A stretch of 64,000 nt of DNA from Rhodothermia bacterium. Its GTDB lineage: Bacteria > Bacteroidota > Rhodothermia > Balneolales > Balneolaceae. How positions within the stretch are numbered: the stretch's first letter is position 1; each line of letters starts with the position of its first letter. Shown here one piece after another: positions 52,227-61,697 of this stretch. The position numbers and the translations under genes are program-made. The stretch spans positions 62,001 to 126,000 of the forward strand of contig JAUICM010000005.1 in assembly GCA_030427885.1 (NCBI GenBank), given 5' to 3'. Below the pieces are notes generated by a model. That model was not told where the DNA came from, did no database searches, and saw only the letters and a list, made by a program, of their open reading frames with translations.

Positions 52227-53333
52227 TTGAAGATTGTAATTTCAACTTTAGTTTCTTCTGGAAATAACAATGGACTTACTAGTTATATAAGGTATTTACT
52301 GATTGCCCTTCAGAAATATGATGCAAAGAATGAGTACTTTATTTTAGTAAATAAAAATACTGAACACTTATTTGTTAAAAAGAATTCAAAATTCAAAAAG
52401 ATAGTAGTAAGATTGCCTCATTATCCTAGATGGATAATGAGGCCTCTTTTTTTTTTATGGCATAATTTTTGGTTGAATCGGTTACTTAAAAATCTAGGAG
52501 CAGATGTTTACCATACGCTTAATCCCGTTCCAATGCTGAGGACATTTTCCATTCCATGTATTGTTACCATTCATGATCTTGCAGAACATACCACGCAGAG
52601 ATTTTCCAAATTACGTCAGGTTATTCGAAGATTTGCTAATATTTCCTCGGCCAATAAAGCCGACCATTTGCTTACAGTTTCTGATTTTTCGAAGAATGAA
52701 ATAATGGCAAAACTAAATGTCCCCGTTGATAAAATAAGTTCTATTTATCCCGGAGTTACTCTTGATGTAGAAAAGGCTCTTAGTTCAAATGACATATTAG
52801 GAGATTATTTTCTTCATATTGGAGGGGGTAGACCAAATAAGAATGTTAATAGCCTAATAAATGCTTTTTTGGATTTCAGGAACAAACACAGCTCTGTTAA
52901 GCTAATAATGGTTGGGGAAAAGTATTGGATAAGCATGGATAAAAGTATTTCTGAACAAATTATCATTTTGAAGAATGTAGAAGAGTCAGTGTTGACTAGT
53001 TTATATCAGAATGCTTTAGCGCTAGTCTATCCTTCATTTTATGAAGGGTTTGGATTACCAATTATCGAAGCGATGAGTTTAGGAACTCCCGTAATTACCT
53101 CTGACCGGGCTTCAATGTCGGAAGTTTCTGGTGGATCAGCTATACTTATTGATCCTGAAGATTCAGGGTCAATATTATCTGCGATGAATAGGATATATGA
53201 GAATAAAGATTTAAAACTGGAATTGAGTGATAAGGGAAAAAAAAGAGCAGAAGTATTTAATTGGGGCTTTTCAGTGTTCAATTTAATGAATCTATATTCA
53301 GACGTAACCCGATATCAAATTAAACTTGATTAG
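52227..53333 (+). CDS. Glycosyltransferase family 4
   Basis: A 368-residue GT-B enzyme; the start is a TTG at 52227. Donor-domain stretches YFLHIGGGRPNKNVNSLINAF, LVYPSFYEGFGLPIIEAMSLGTPVITSDRASMSEVSGGSAILIDPED carry the Glu-x7-Glu pair (EGFGLPIIE). N-terminal VSTLVSSGNNNGLTSYIRYLL is the usual acceptor-side loop. Retaining GT4, close in form to mannosyl/fucosyl transferases near gmd-fcl. Preceded by a 74-base gap and followed by a likely promoter for the next gene. Confidence 0.9.
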   Translation: MKIVISTLVSSGNNNGLTSYIRYLLIALQKYDAKNEYFILVNKNTEHLFVKKNSKFKKIVVRLPHYPRWIMRPLFFLWHNFWLNRLLKNLGADVYHTLNPVPMLRTFSIPCIVTIHDLAEHTTQRFSKLRQVIRRFANISSANKADHLLTVSDFSKNEIMAKLNVPVDKISSIYPGVTLDVEKALSSNDILGDYFLHIGGGRPNKNVNSLINAFLDFRNKHSSVKLIMVGEKYWISMDKSISEQIIILKNVEESVLTSLYQNALALVYPSFYEGFGLPIIEAMSLGTPVITSDRASMSEVSGGSAILIDPEDSGSILSAMNRIYENKDLKLELSDKGKKRAEVFNWGFSVFNLMNLYSDVTRYQIKLD

Positions 53334-53363
53334 AATTATTAAGTATTATTAACATTAAACGCT

Positions 53364-53393
53364 TTTGTATAAAGTAAAAATATTATAGATTTG
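53364..53393 (+). promoter_or_regulatory. Strong promoter candidate before the initiating sugar transferase
   Basis: TTTG (53364-53367), 18 bases, then TAGATTTG (53386-53393), a full match to the Bacteroidota -33/-7 pattern. The start site would be near 53400, within the hairpin 53394-53408. Confidence 0.55.
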
Positions 53394-53408
53394 ACCTCTT
53401 AATGAGGT
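53394..53408 (+). promoter_or_regulatory. Ribosome site within a small inverted repeat
   Basis: ACCTC (53394-53398), loop TTAAT, GAGGT (53404-53408). GAGG is the Shine-Dalgarno site, six bases before the ATG at 53414. If transcription starts upstream of 53394 the site could be masked; if it starts at 53400 the left arm is mostly lost. Confidence 0.4.
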
Positions 53409-53413
53409 AGACT

Positions 53414-54130
53414 ATGGAAATAACAGCAGTACAGAATCCTCCTACAGTTAAAGATAAGATTTTGGGGAAGAGGGGGAGTGCAGAAATTAATAATTTATCA
53501 GAGAAACTTGAAAATGTAGACTTGAATAATGGGACTATGGCTTCTCGCATAGTTGATATTGTTCTAAGTGTAATTGGGCTAGTTAGCTTAGGACTCGTAT
53601 TTCCGTTTTTTGGGTTGGGAATAAAAATAAATTCCTCAGGGCCCGTATTTTTTAAGCAAAAAAGAACTGGATTGAATGGGGTAGAGTTTGGTTGCTATAA
53701 GTTCAGAACTATGCATTTGGTTGACTTGAAATCTGAAGTCGGGAAACCAGTGGTTACTAAAAAAGGGGATAAAAGAATATTTAGGTTCGGCAGTTTCCTT
53801 CGTAAAACTAATCTGGATGAATTGCCCCAACTGATCAATGTGTTGAAAGGTGAAATGAGTTTAGTCGGTCCCAGACCTTATCCTGTAGAAGAATGTAGAC
53901 ATTGGAATAATGTATTTGATGACTTCTACTACCGATATCTAGTAAAGCCAGGAATAACGGGGCTGGCACAGGTAAGTGGTTTCAGAGGCGGGAATTTAGA
54001 TGAGGAACATATGAGAGAGAGATTGGATAAGGATCTGTCTTATGTGGAAAATAAGTCATTTAGTCTCGACATTAAAATCATTTATAGTACAATTATACAA
54101 ATGTTGATGTTCAAAACAAATGCACATTAA
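53414..54130 (+). CDS. Initiating sugar-phosphate transferase (WcaJ/WbaP C-terminal type)
   Basis: A 238-residue polyprenyl-phosphate hexose-1-phosphate transferase. Order: variable N-terminus, one membrane helix (about 41-62: ASRIVDIVLSVIGLVSLGLVFPFFGLGI), then GPVFFKQKRTGLNGVEFGCYKFRTM, TNLDELPQLINVLKGEMSLVGPRPY and YLVKPGITGLAQVSGFRG, the bacterial sugar transferase signature. It loads the first sugar onto undecaprenyl phosphate and starts the repeat unit. It is the only such enzyme in the window although two flippases and two polymerases are present. It has its own promoter candidate. Confidence 0.93.
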   Translation: MEITAVQNPPTVKDKILGKRGSAEINNLSEKLENVDLNNGTMASRIVDIVLSVIGLVSLGLVFPFFGLGIKINSSGPVFFKQKRTGLNGVEFGCYKFRTMHLVDLKSEVGKPVVTKKGDKRIFRFGSFLRKTNLDELPQLINVLKGEMSLVGPRPYPVEECRHWNNVFDDFYYRYLVKPGITGLAQVSGFRGGNLDEEHMRERLDKDLSYVENKSFSLDIKIIYSTIIQMLMFKTNAH

Positions 54131-54153
54131 TATTTGAACGATTTTTACCAGTT

Positions 54154-54190
54154 AAATGGCGCGGAATTTCATACATTTCGTGCCATTTTT
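54154..54190 (+). terminator. Long hairpin between the sugar transferase and the dehydrogenase gene
   Basis: A 13-bp stem (AAATGGCGCGGAA 54154-54166 with TTTCGTGCCATTT 54176-54188, two G-U pairs), nine-base loop, then TTGTTTA. It can act as a terminator or attenuator; the T-tract is short. The ATG at 54209 follows 20 bases later. Confidence 0.5.
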
Positions 54191-54208
54191 GTTTATATGA
54201 ATATCATC

Positions 54209-55534
54209 ATGTCAGAAGTTTTAGAAAGGATAGAAAAAAAGGAATTTAAGATAGGGATAATTGGGTTAGGTTATGTTGGTCTACCACTATTGTGGACCTT
54301 TCATAAACACGGATTCAATGTTATTGGTTTTGATGTGGATGAATCTAAGATCAATTCAATTGATTCAGGAAAAAGTTATATAAAACATTTCAGTCATGAG
54401 CAGATTCAGATTTTGAGTGATTCTGATGAATGCATGGTAACAACAGATTTTAAAAAAATAAGTTCAGTCGATGCTATCCTGATCTGTGTGCCTACCCCAT
54501 TGGATAGATTCAGAGAACCGGATATGTCGTTTGTGGTCGAAACAACAAATACAGTATCGCAATATTTGCAAAAAGGGCAATTAGTGGTACTTGAATCAAC
54601 TACCTGGCCGGGAACTACAGATGAATTAATGACTGTTATTCTGGAGAGGAGATCTGGTTTAAAGGTCGGAGAAGATTTTCATATAGCCTATAGCCCGGAA
54701 AGAGAAGATCCTGGGAACCCCGATTTTGATACTCAAACCATTCCAAAGATCGTAGGTGCATCAAATGAAGTTTCGCAACAAATCGCGGTGTCTCTTTATA
54801 GCAAGGTGATAGATAAAGTAGTACCGGTTTCTTCTGCAAAAGTAGCTGAGTCAGCAAAGTTGCTTGAGAATATATTCAGATCCGTCAATATTGCTTTGGT
54901 AAATGAAATGAAGGTGATCATGGATGTAATGGACATTGATGTGCATGAGGTTATCGACGCTGCGGCAACAAAACCGTTTGGTTTTATGAAGTTTACTCCA
55001 GGACCTGGCCTCGGGGGACATTGTATTCCTATCGATCCATTTTACTTAAGTTGGAAAGCCCGTGAATATGGGTTGAACACCCGCTTCATTGAACTGGCCG
55101 GAGAAGTGAATAATGCAATGCCCCAGTTTGTGGTAGACAAAACAATTCTGGCTCTCAATGAACAAGGGAAAGCAGTAAAAGGGAGTTCCATATTAATTAT
55201 GGGAATAGCCTACAAGCCAAATGTGGATGACATGAGGGAATCCCCTTCATTTCCGATCATGGATAAACTGGCTAAGTTAGGGGCGAATGTTGAGTATTAT
55301 GACCCCTGGATACCTAAGATCCCAAAATCCAGAGAACATATGAACTGGTTTGGCAAAGAAAGTGTAAATTGGGATAAAAAAACTATCGGAGCTTTTGACT
55401 GCGTGCTGATCATCACAGATCATAAGGATATAGATTATTCAGAGTTACTAACCTTGAGTAATTGCATCATTGATACTAGGAATGCAATCAAAGTTGACCC
55501 ATTAAAGAAATTGAATCATATATATAAAGCGTAA
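54209..55534 (+). CDS. UDP-N-acetylhexosamine-type 6-dehydrogenase (WbpA/TviB-like), copy 1
   Basis: I use ATG 54209 (441 residues), which matches the start of the paralogue at 59156 (xxxLxRIEKKExxIGIIGLGYVGLPLLWTF); the frame open to a TTG at 54134 runs through the hairpin and is not credible. NAD site GLGYVGLP, conserved CVPTPLD, ESTTWPGTT, SPEREDPGNP and the catalytic Cys in GPGLGGHCIPIDPFYL are intact. The SPEREDPGN motif marks the UDP-GlcNAc/ManNAc dehydrogenase branch. It makes a UDP-N-acetylhexosaminuronate. Confidence 0.9.
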   Translation: MSEVLERIEKKEFKIGIIGLGYVGLPLLWTFHKHGFNVIGFDVDESKINSIDSGKSYIKHFSHEQIQILSDSDECMVTTDFKKISSVDAILICVPTPLDRFREPDMSFVVETTNTVSQYLQKGQLVVLESTTWPGTTDELMTVILERRSGLKVGEDFHIAYSPEREDPGNPDFDTQTIPKIVGASNEVSQQIAVSLYSKVIDKVVPVSSAKVAESAKLLENIFRSVNIALVNEMKVIMDVMDIDVHEVIDAAATKPFGFMKFTPGPGLGGHCIPIDPFYLSWKAREYGLNTRFIELAGEVNNAMPQFVVDKTILALNEQGKAVKGSSILIMGIAYKPNVDDMRESPSFPIMDKLAKLGANVEYYDPWIPKIPKSREHMNWFGKESVNWDKKTIGAFDCVLIITDHKDIDYSELLTLSNCIIDTRNAIKVDPLKKLNHIYKA

Positions 55535-55549
55535 AAAAAATAATCGAAT

Positions 55550-56872
55550 ATGAATATAGCAGTAGTAGGAACCGGGTATGTTGGGCTTGTAACGGGAACC
55601 TGTTTCGCAGAAACCGGTAATCAGGTAATTTGTGTCGATATAGATGTGGCTAAAGTAGAAAGAATGAGAAATGGAGAAGTACCGATCTACGAGCCGGGAC
55701 TTAAGCCAATTTTTGATCGCTCCATCAGAGAGGGAAGACTAAAGTTTACTACTGATCTTGAATCGGCTGTTGCAGATGCCCAGGTTATTTTTTTATGTCT
55801 TCCAACTCCTCCGGGAGCTGATGGACAAGCGGACTTATCAGCAGTTCTTAAGGTAGCTGAGCAGTTAGGAAGTATTCTCAAAGACTATAAAGTGATCATA
55901 AACAAAAGTACTGTGCCAGTGGGTACGGCAGATAAGGTTACTGAAATGGTTTCAAAGAATGCAACGGTTGACTTCGATGTAGTTTCTAATCCAGAGTTTT
56001 TAAGAGAAGGTGCTGCGGTAGAAGATTTTCTTAAACCAGAAAGAGTAGTGGTTGGGACAAGAAGTGAAAAAGCTGCAGAAATAATGAAAGATCTGTATGG
56101 CCCGTTCGTAAGGAGTGGAAATCCGATCATTATTATGGATGAACGTAGCTCGGAGCTGACCAAATATGCAGCAAATGCATTGCTTGCTACTAAGATCACA
56201 TTCATGAATGAAATTGCCAATATTTGCGAGAAAGTGGGAGCGGATGTTGATAATGTAAGGAAGGGGATTGGTACTGATTCCAGAATTGGAAAACGGTTTT
56301 TATTCGCTGGTATTGGTTATGGTGGAAGTTGCTTTCCTAAAGATGTTCAGGCAATACATTATACTTCAAAGGAAATGGGGTATAATTTCCAGATCCTGGA
56401 CTCAGTAATGAAAGTGAATAATGCTCAGAAAGTTTCAATGGTTCCAAAAGTAACAGAAATGTTTGGAGAAGACTTGAACGGAAAAACCTTTGGAATTTGG
56501 GGATTGGCGTTCAAACCTGATACGGATGATGTCAGAGAAGCACCAGCACTTTACTTGATGCATGAATTAGCAGAAAAAGGAGCTAAATTTAAAGCTTATG
56601 ACCCGGAAGCATTACATACGTTTCAAGCAGCTGCTTCTGAACTAGTAAATGATAGTACAGAATATGTTGATCGTCCATCCAAGGCCAAGCAAGGCGTTGA
56701 CGCATTGATAATTTGTACCGAATGGAGTGAGTTCAGAGTTTCAGATCTTGAGCATTTCAAAAACTATATGGAAAAACCCATTATTTTTGATGGAAGAAAT
56801 TTATATGATCTGGAAAAAACTAAAAAAGCAGGCTGGACTTATATTAGTGTAGGTCGTCCAAAAGTTAATTAA
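55550..56872 (+). CDS. ugd: UDP-glucose 6-dehydrogenase
   Basis: A 440-residue enzyme: [82 protein letters not shown] (catalytic Cys) and [12 protein letters not shown] are all present. It oxidises UDP-glucose to UDP-glucuronate with two NAD. The next gene decarboxylates that product. It starts 15 bases after the first HexNAc dehydrogenase gene and is about the normal length for bacterial Ugd. Confidence 0.96.
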   Translation: MNIAVVGTGYVGLVTGTCFAETGNQVICVDIDVAKVERMRNGEVPIYEPGLKPIFDRSIREGRLKFTTDLESAVADAQVIFLCLPTPPGADGQADLSAVLKVAEQLGSILKDYKVIINKSTVPVGTADKVTEMVSKNATVDFDVVSNPEFLREGAAVEDFLKPERVVVGTRSEKAAEIMKDLYGPFVRSGNPIIIMDERSSELTKYAANALLATKITFMNEIANICEKVGADVDNVRKGIGTDSRIGKRFLFAGIGYGGSCFPKDVQAIHYTSKEMGYNFQILDSVMKVNNAQKVSMVPKVTEMFGEDLNGKTFGIWGLAFKPDTDDVREAPALYLMHELAEKGAKFKAYDPEALHTFQAAASELVNDSTEYVDRPSKAKQGVDALIICTEWSEFRVSDLEHFKNYMEKPIIFDGRNLYDLEKTKKAGWTYISVGRPKVN

Positions 56873-56880
56873 GGATTGAT

Positions 56881-57816
56881 ATGTCAAAAAAAGTACTAAT
56901 TACAGGTGGGGCAGGATTTCTTGGATCGCACTTATGTGATCGTTTCATTAATGAAGGTTGGAAAGTGATCGCTATGGATAACCTTATCACAGGTAATCCC
57001 AATAATATTGGTCATCTTTTTGGTAATCCAGATTTTAAATTTATCCAGCATGATGTAACTGATTTTATTCATGTAGAAGGTGATCTTGATCTTGTTTTAC
57101 ATTTTGCATCTCCGGCTTCACCAATAGATTACTTGGAAATGCCTATTCAGACGCTAAAGGTTGGGTCTCTTGGGACACATAAGGCACTGGGTCTTGCGAA
57201 AGCAAAAGGTGCTAGGTTCCTCCTTGCATCGACAAGTGAAGTTTATGGGGACCCATTGATTCACCCTCAGACTGAAGACTATTGGGGGAATGTAAACCCA
57301 ATTGGCTTTCGTGGAGTATATGATGAAGCTAAGCGTTTTGCGGAAGCTATGACAATGGGCTATCACAGGTATCACGGATTAGAGACCCGAATTGTACGAA
57401 TATTTAATACCTATGGAAGCAGAATGAGGCTCAATGATGGGCGTGCACTTCCCGCATTTATGTCTCAGGCACTCAGAGGGGAAGATATCACCGTTTTTGG
57501 TGATGGCTCTCAAACCCGTTCTTTTACCTATGTTGATGACTTGGTTGAGGGTATATACAGACTGGCAATGTCAGACCATGCTGAACCTGTTAACATTGGA
57601 AACCCACAAGAGATCTCAATTCTGGATTTTGCAAAAGAGATCATTGAGCTAACTGGTAGTGACAGTAAAATTATTTTTAAGGATCTTCCAAAAGATGATC
57701 CTAAGATCAGGAAGCCAGATATCAGTAAGGCTAAATCAATTCTAAATTGGGAGCCCAAATATCCAAGACATGAGGGATTGAAAATTACGTTAGAATACTT
57801 CAAAAATATGATTTAA
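56881..57816 (+). CDS. uxs: UDP-glucuronate decarboxylase (UDP-xylose synthase)
   Basis: A 311-residue extended SDR enzyme. NAD site [14 protein letters not shown] (7-20), [51 protein letters not shown], and [20 protein letters not shown] with the YxxxK pair are the UXS signatures, as is [21 protein letters not shown]. It converts UDP-glucuronate to UDP-xylose through a 4-keto intermediate. Eight bases after ugd, so the two form a UDP-xylose pathway. Confidence 0.95.
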   Translation: MSKKVLITGGAGFLGSHLCDRFINEGWKVIAMDNLITGNPNNIGHLFGNPDFKFIQHDVTDFIHVEGDLDLVLHFASPASPIDYLEMPIQTLKVGSLGTHKALGLAKAKGARFLLASTSEVYGDPLIHPQTEDYWGNVNPIGFRGVYDEAKRFAEAMTMGYHRYHGLETRIVRIFNTYGSRMRLNDGRALPAFMSQALRGEDITVFGDGSQTRSFTYVDDLVEGIYRLAMSDHAEPVNIGNPQEISILDFAKEIIELTGSDSKIIFKDLPKDDPKIRKPDISKAKSILNWEPKYPRHEGLKITLEYFKNMI

Positions 57817-57986
57817 AATTGATCGTTAGTACTATTTTTGAACTATATTTTATATACGATCAGGAATCAATTTGAGATGCTTTTTTAATGGATGTAATTT
57901 CCTTAGTTTTTCCCCCCTTGGTATGAATACATATTCTATTCGAATTCAATTGAAAATAGATAATAATAATAAAAGTCGGCACTTAA

Positions 57987-59105
57987 ATGATAAGTTCAAA
58001 AGATAGAGAGCTTGATAATTTCAATTTGGCACTTTTTTTTTGGTCAGTTTGGGACAGAAGAAAGTTTATCTATTACATGATTTCTATTGGTTTTTGTATA
58101 GGGATTATAATAGCTCTGGTAATCCCAACTGAATATAAAAGTACGGCGACTTTACTACCAGAGTATAATACCGATGGGCAGGGAGGAGCTGCAGGTTTGC
58201 TTAAAGAATATGGAGGGTTGTTAGGTATTAATTCTGGTACATACAATAGTTCTAGTAATGCCATAAGAATCGATATTTACCCCAAAATTGTTGAGAGCAT
58301 TACTTTTCAAGATAAAATTGCTTCAACTAAATTTTATTTTGCGAAGGAAGATACAATGGTATCTTTATATACTTATTATTCTGAATTAGCGCCTGGATTA
58401 TTTTCCAATATCTTATCTGGTATAAAGAAGGCGATCAAATCATTGATTGGTAGTAAAAATCAAGATTCTGAACAAATTCAGAATTTCGGTGAAGTGCAAA
58501 CATTGAAATTTACCCCCGAAGAGTTTGCCGTAATTCAGGAATTGAGGGAGCGTATTTGGGTAAGTCTTGATGAAGAAACTGGTATCATATCTGTCTTTTC
58601 AGTAATGCCGGAGCGTATTCTAGCTTCAGAAGTAGCTAACTTTACAGTTCACGAACTAACTAAATACTTGACTGAGTATAGGACTGAAAAAGTTAAACGC
58701 GACTTGGAATATATAGAGAGTCAACTCTTGAAAGCAGAAGAGCGGTTTAGAACTATCCAATTAGAACGTGCTGATTTTCTAGACAGTAATCAAGGGAATC
58801 TGACTGCTAGATTTGAAACTGAAAAACAGAAGCTGCAATCAAGCTATGATATAAGTTTTAATGTATATAACACATTAACACAACGCTATGAAGAAGGCAA
58901 ACTTAAGGTTCAGGAAGTTACCCCTGTTTTTAAAATACTACAGCCTGTTCAAGTGCCAATAAATGATGAACAAAGTGGAGTTAAAATAGTATTACTGTCA
59001 ATGTTTTTTGGGGGGATTATAGGGATGGGTAAACTATTTCTTGAGAGATTAATGGAAGGATTAACTCTTTCTCGTGAATTTTTCACGACCCAGAAAAATT
59101 CCTAA
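57987..59105 (+). CDS. Wzz-like chain-length determinant (no kinase domain)
   Basis: A 372-residue inner-membrane protein. TM1 is at about 29-50 (FIYYMISIGFCIGIIIALVIP), followed by EYKSTATLLPEYN, a long coiled-coil periplasmic part (KRDLEYIESQLLKAEERFRTIQLERADFLDSN) with a PVFKILQPVQVPINDEQS region before TM2 (about 333-352). This is the Wzz/GNVR co-polymerase form without a C-terminal kinase. It would set chain length for the second polysaccharide unit. A 170-base AT-rich gap precedes it. Confidence 0.88.
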   Translation: MISSKDRELDNFNLALFFWSVWDRRKFIYYMISIGFCIGIIIALVIPTEYKSTATLLPEYNTDGQGGAAGLLKEYGGLLGINSGTYNSSSNAIRIDIYPKIVESITFQDKIASTKFYFAKEDTMVSLYTYYSELAPGLFSNILSGIKKAIKSLIGSKNQDSEQIQNFGEVQTLKFTPEEFAVIQELRERIWVSLDEETGIISVFSVMPERILASEVANFTVHELTKYLTEYRTEKVKRDLEYIESQLLKAEERFRTIQLERADFLDSNQGNLTARFETEKQKLQSSYDISFNVYNTLTQRYEEGKLKVQEVTPVFKILQPVQVPINDEQSGVKIVLLSMFFGGIIGMGKLFLERLMEGLTLSREFFTTQKNS

Positions 59106-59155
59106 AGTTTATAAATACAAAAAATAAGAACCTAATTTTACTAAGCACAATAAAA

Positions 59156-60484
59156 ATGCTAAATCATCTACTAAGAAAAATTGAAAAGAAAGAGTATCGA
59201 ATTGGAATCATAGGGCTTGGTTATGTCGGACTGCCACTCCTATGGACTTTTCATAATGAGGGAATGCAAGTTATTGGGTTTGATATTGATAAAACCAAAG
59301 TTGAATCTCTAAAAGAAGGGAGATCATATATCAAGCATCTGGGAAAAAATATGATGCAGGAGTTGGCTAAATCGAATCGTTGTGATGCAACAACAGATTT
59401 TTCAAGACTTTCCGAGGCTGACGCGATTTTGATGTGTGTACCAACACCACTTGATCGTCATCGAGAACCGGATATGAGTTTTATTGTAAAAACGACTGAA
59501 ACAGTTTCAAAGAATTTAAGAGAAGGACATCTTGTTATACTGGAATCTACTACCTGGCCTGGTACCACTGAAGAGTTAATGATCCCTATTCTTGAGAAAA
59601 ATTCGGGATTAAAAGCTGGAAAAGATTTTTATATCGCATATAGTCCCGAAAGAGAGGATCCGGGTAATCCTAAATTTAATACTGCAATGATTCCAAAAGT
59701 TGTTGGTGGTTATGGGGCAGAAGATTTGGAGCTTGCTGTTAAAATGTATGAAACAGCAATTGTTAAATGTATCCCAGTTTCTAATTGTAAAACTGCAGAA
59801 GCAGTTAAGCTAACTGAAAATATTTTCCGTTCAGTAAATATTGCTTTAGTTAATGAACTTAAAGTCGTATTCCACGCTATGGACATTGATGTCCATGAAG
59901 TATTAGAAGCAGCAAGTTCTAAGCCTTTTGGCTTTATGAAATTTACACCTGGTCCTGGTCTGGGCGGACATTGTATTCCGATAGATCCTTTTTATTTGAC
60001 ATGGAAGGCTCGTGAGTTTGAAAGACATACCCGTTTTATAGAACTAGCTGGGGAAGTAAATACTAATATGCCTTCCTATGTAGTTAATCAGACAATGATA
60101 GCGTTGAATAAACATCATAAATCACTTAATGGTAGCAATATTCTTGTAATTGGCCTGGCATATAAGCCGGATGTAGATGATATGCGAGAATCACCAACGT
60201 TTAAAATATTCGATCTATTAAAAGAAATGGGGGCAAATATCTCATTTTTTGATCCATATATACCTAAAGTAATTCCTACAAGAGAACATGCCGATTGGAC
60301 AGGTGTTGAATCAATTGTATGGAACTATGAAAATATCTCAAAATTTGATGCAGTAGTTATTTCAACTAATCACTCAAATATTGATTATACAGAACTGGCT
60401 GATTGGTCGGAATGTATAGTTGATACTAGAAATGCTTTAAATGGCATCAAGCCAAAGAATGAGATACATTTTTTTAAGGCCTAG
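59156..60484 (+). CDS. UDP-N-acetylhexosamine-type 6-dehydrogenase, copy 2
   Basis: A 442-residue paralogue of 54209-55534; well over half of the residues agree by eye. NAD site GLGYVGLP, CVPTPLDRHREPDMSF, ESTTWPGTT, SPEREDPGNP and the catalytic Cys in GPGLGGHCIPIDPFYLTW are intact. It oxidises a UDP-HexNAc to the uronate. The following aminotransferase suggests use in a WbpA-WbpE-like route to diamino uronates; the oxidase and acetyltransferase of that pathway are not visible here. Two copies in one locus may serve two glycans. Confidence 0.9.
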   Translation: MLNHLLRKIEKKEYRIGIIGLGYVGLPLLWTFHNEGMQVIGFDIDKTKVESLKEGRSYIKHLGKNMMQELAKSNRCDATTDFSRLSEADAILMCVPTPLDRHREPDMSFIVKTTETVSKNLREGHLVILESTTWPGTTEELMIPILEKNSGLKAGKDFYIAYSPEREDPGNPKFNTAMIPKVVGGYGAEDLELAVKMYETAIVKCIPVSNCKTAEAVKLTENIFRSVNIALVNELKVVFHAMDIDVHEVLEAASSKPFGFMKFTPGPGLGGHCIPIDPFYLTWKAREFERHTRFIELAGEVNTNMPSYVVNQTMIALNKHHKSLNGSNILVIGLAYKPDVDDMRESPTFKIFDLLKEMGANISFFDPYIPKVIPTREHADWTGVESIVWNYENISKFDAVVISTNHSNIDYTELADWSECIVDTRNALNGIKPKNEIHFFKA

Positions 60485-60593
60485 TAATTATTTCTTTAGA
60501 GATAAATACTAGTGGTAGTAACTCAAGAATATTACTGGTTAGAATCCTAAAGTTGATATTAACTTTATCATCTAATATAAAAAGAAAGCTTGT

Positions 60594-61694
60594 ATGGAGA
60601 TTGAATTCATAGATCTAAAGACACAGTATGAAAAATATAAAGAACAGATTGATGCTCGTATTCATGCAGTTTTAGACCACGGAAAGTATATAATGGGTCC
60701 CGAGATTCAGGAATTAGAGGAGCGATTGGCTCGCTATGTAGGCGTTAAACATTGCATTACAGTAGCTAGTGGTACAGATAGCCTTGAAATTGCACTTCGG
60801 GCTTTATCAATTGGTCCTGAGGATGAAGTAATCACGGTTCCATTTTCATGGATTAGTACTGCTGAAGTAATTGCGGCAGTTGGGGCAACTCCTGTTTTTG
60901 TAGATATTGAATATGAAAGTTTCAATATGAACCCTGATTTACTTGAAAATGCAATAACAGAGAAAACAAAAGCAATTATGCCTGTCAGCCTTTTCGGACA
61001 AGTTCCAAATATGGAAAGAATCAATGAGATTGCAAATAGGTATAAAATCCCTGTAATCGAGGATGCTGCACAAAGCTTTGGAGCTTCCCGAAATGGTAAA
61101 AAGAGTTGTAATTTATCTCAAATAGCCAGCACTTCTTTCTTTCCTGCTAAACCATTTGGTTGTTATGGAGATGGTGGTGCATTGTTTACTAATGATGACG
61201 CACTAGCTAATAGTATGAAAGCAATTCGTTCACATGGAGGTATTAAAAGACATCATCACACTCATATCGGGTTGAACGGGAGGTTTGATACTATTCAAGC
61301 AGCTATATTATTGGCAAAATGGCCATATTTCGAACAGGAAGTGGAAGCAAGGGATAAGGTTGGTAAGCAGTATAACAATTTGCTGAAGGAATTTGTGGGG
61401 ATACCAGAAACTACCTCAGGAAATACCCATGTTTATGCACAGTATACTATTCGGGTATCAGACGACAAAAGAGATTTGATCGCCGAGAGAATGAAGGAGA
61501 AAGGAATTCCTGTTGGAATATATTATCCAAAGTGTTTTCACGAGCAACCGGCATTCAAATATCTTGGTTATAGTTATGGTGATTTTGAAGAATCTGAAAG
61601 AGCCGCAAAAGAAGTTCTGAGTTTGCCAATGCACCCCTTTTTAAATCGACAGGATGAAATCGTAAGTAGTCTGTTAGAGTCCATTAAGTATTGA
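60594..61694 (+). CDS. DegT/DnrJ/EryC1/StrS sugar aminotransferase (WbpE-like)
   Basis: A 366-residue PLP enzyme. EFIDLKTQYEKYKEQID opens the protein as in WbpE; ASGTDSLEIAL (59-69), VIEDAAQSFGASRNGK (154-169) and the PLP lysine Lys186 in STSFFPAKPFGCYGDGGA are clear. It transfers an amino group from glutamate to a 3- or 4-keto UDP-sugar. With the preceding dehydrogenase it would make 3-amino-uronic sugars. Flippase gene follows after three bases. Confidence 0.92.
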   Translation: MEIEFIDLKTQYEKYKEQIDARIHAVLDHGKYIMGPEIQELEERLARYVGVKHCITVASGTDSLEIALRALSIGPEDEVITVPFSWISTAEVIAAVGATPVFVDIEYESFNMNPDLLENAITEKTKAIMPVSLFGQVPNMERINEIANRYKIPVIEDAAQSFGASRNGKKSCNLSQIASTSFFPAKPFGCYGDGGALFTNDDALANSMKAIRSHGGIKRHHHTHIGLNGRFDTIQAAILLAKWPYFEQEVEARDKVGKQYNNLLKEFVGIPETTSGNTHVYAQYTIRVSDDKRDLIAERMKEKGIPVGIYYPKCFHEQPAFKYLGYSYGDFEESERAAKEVLSLPMHPFLNRQDEIVSSLLESIKY

Positions 61695-61697
61695 ATT

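Noticed and set aside
54134-54208. 25-codon upstream extension of the dehydrogenase at 54209
   Set aside because: It starts at TTG, crosses a strong hairpin and has no counterpart in the paralogue at 59156.
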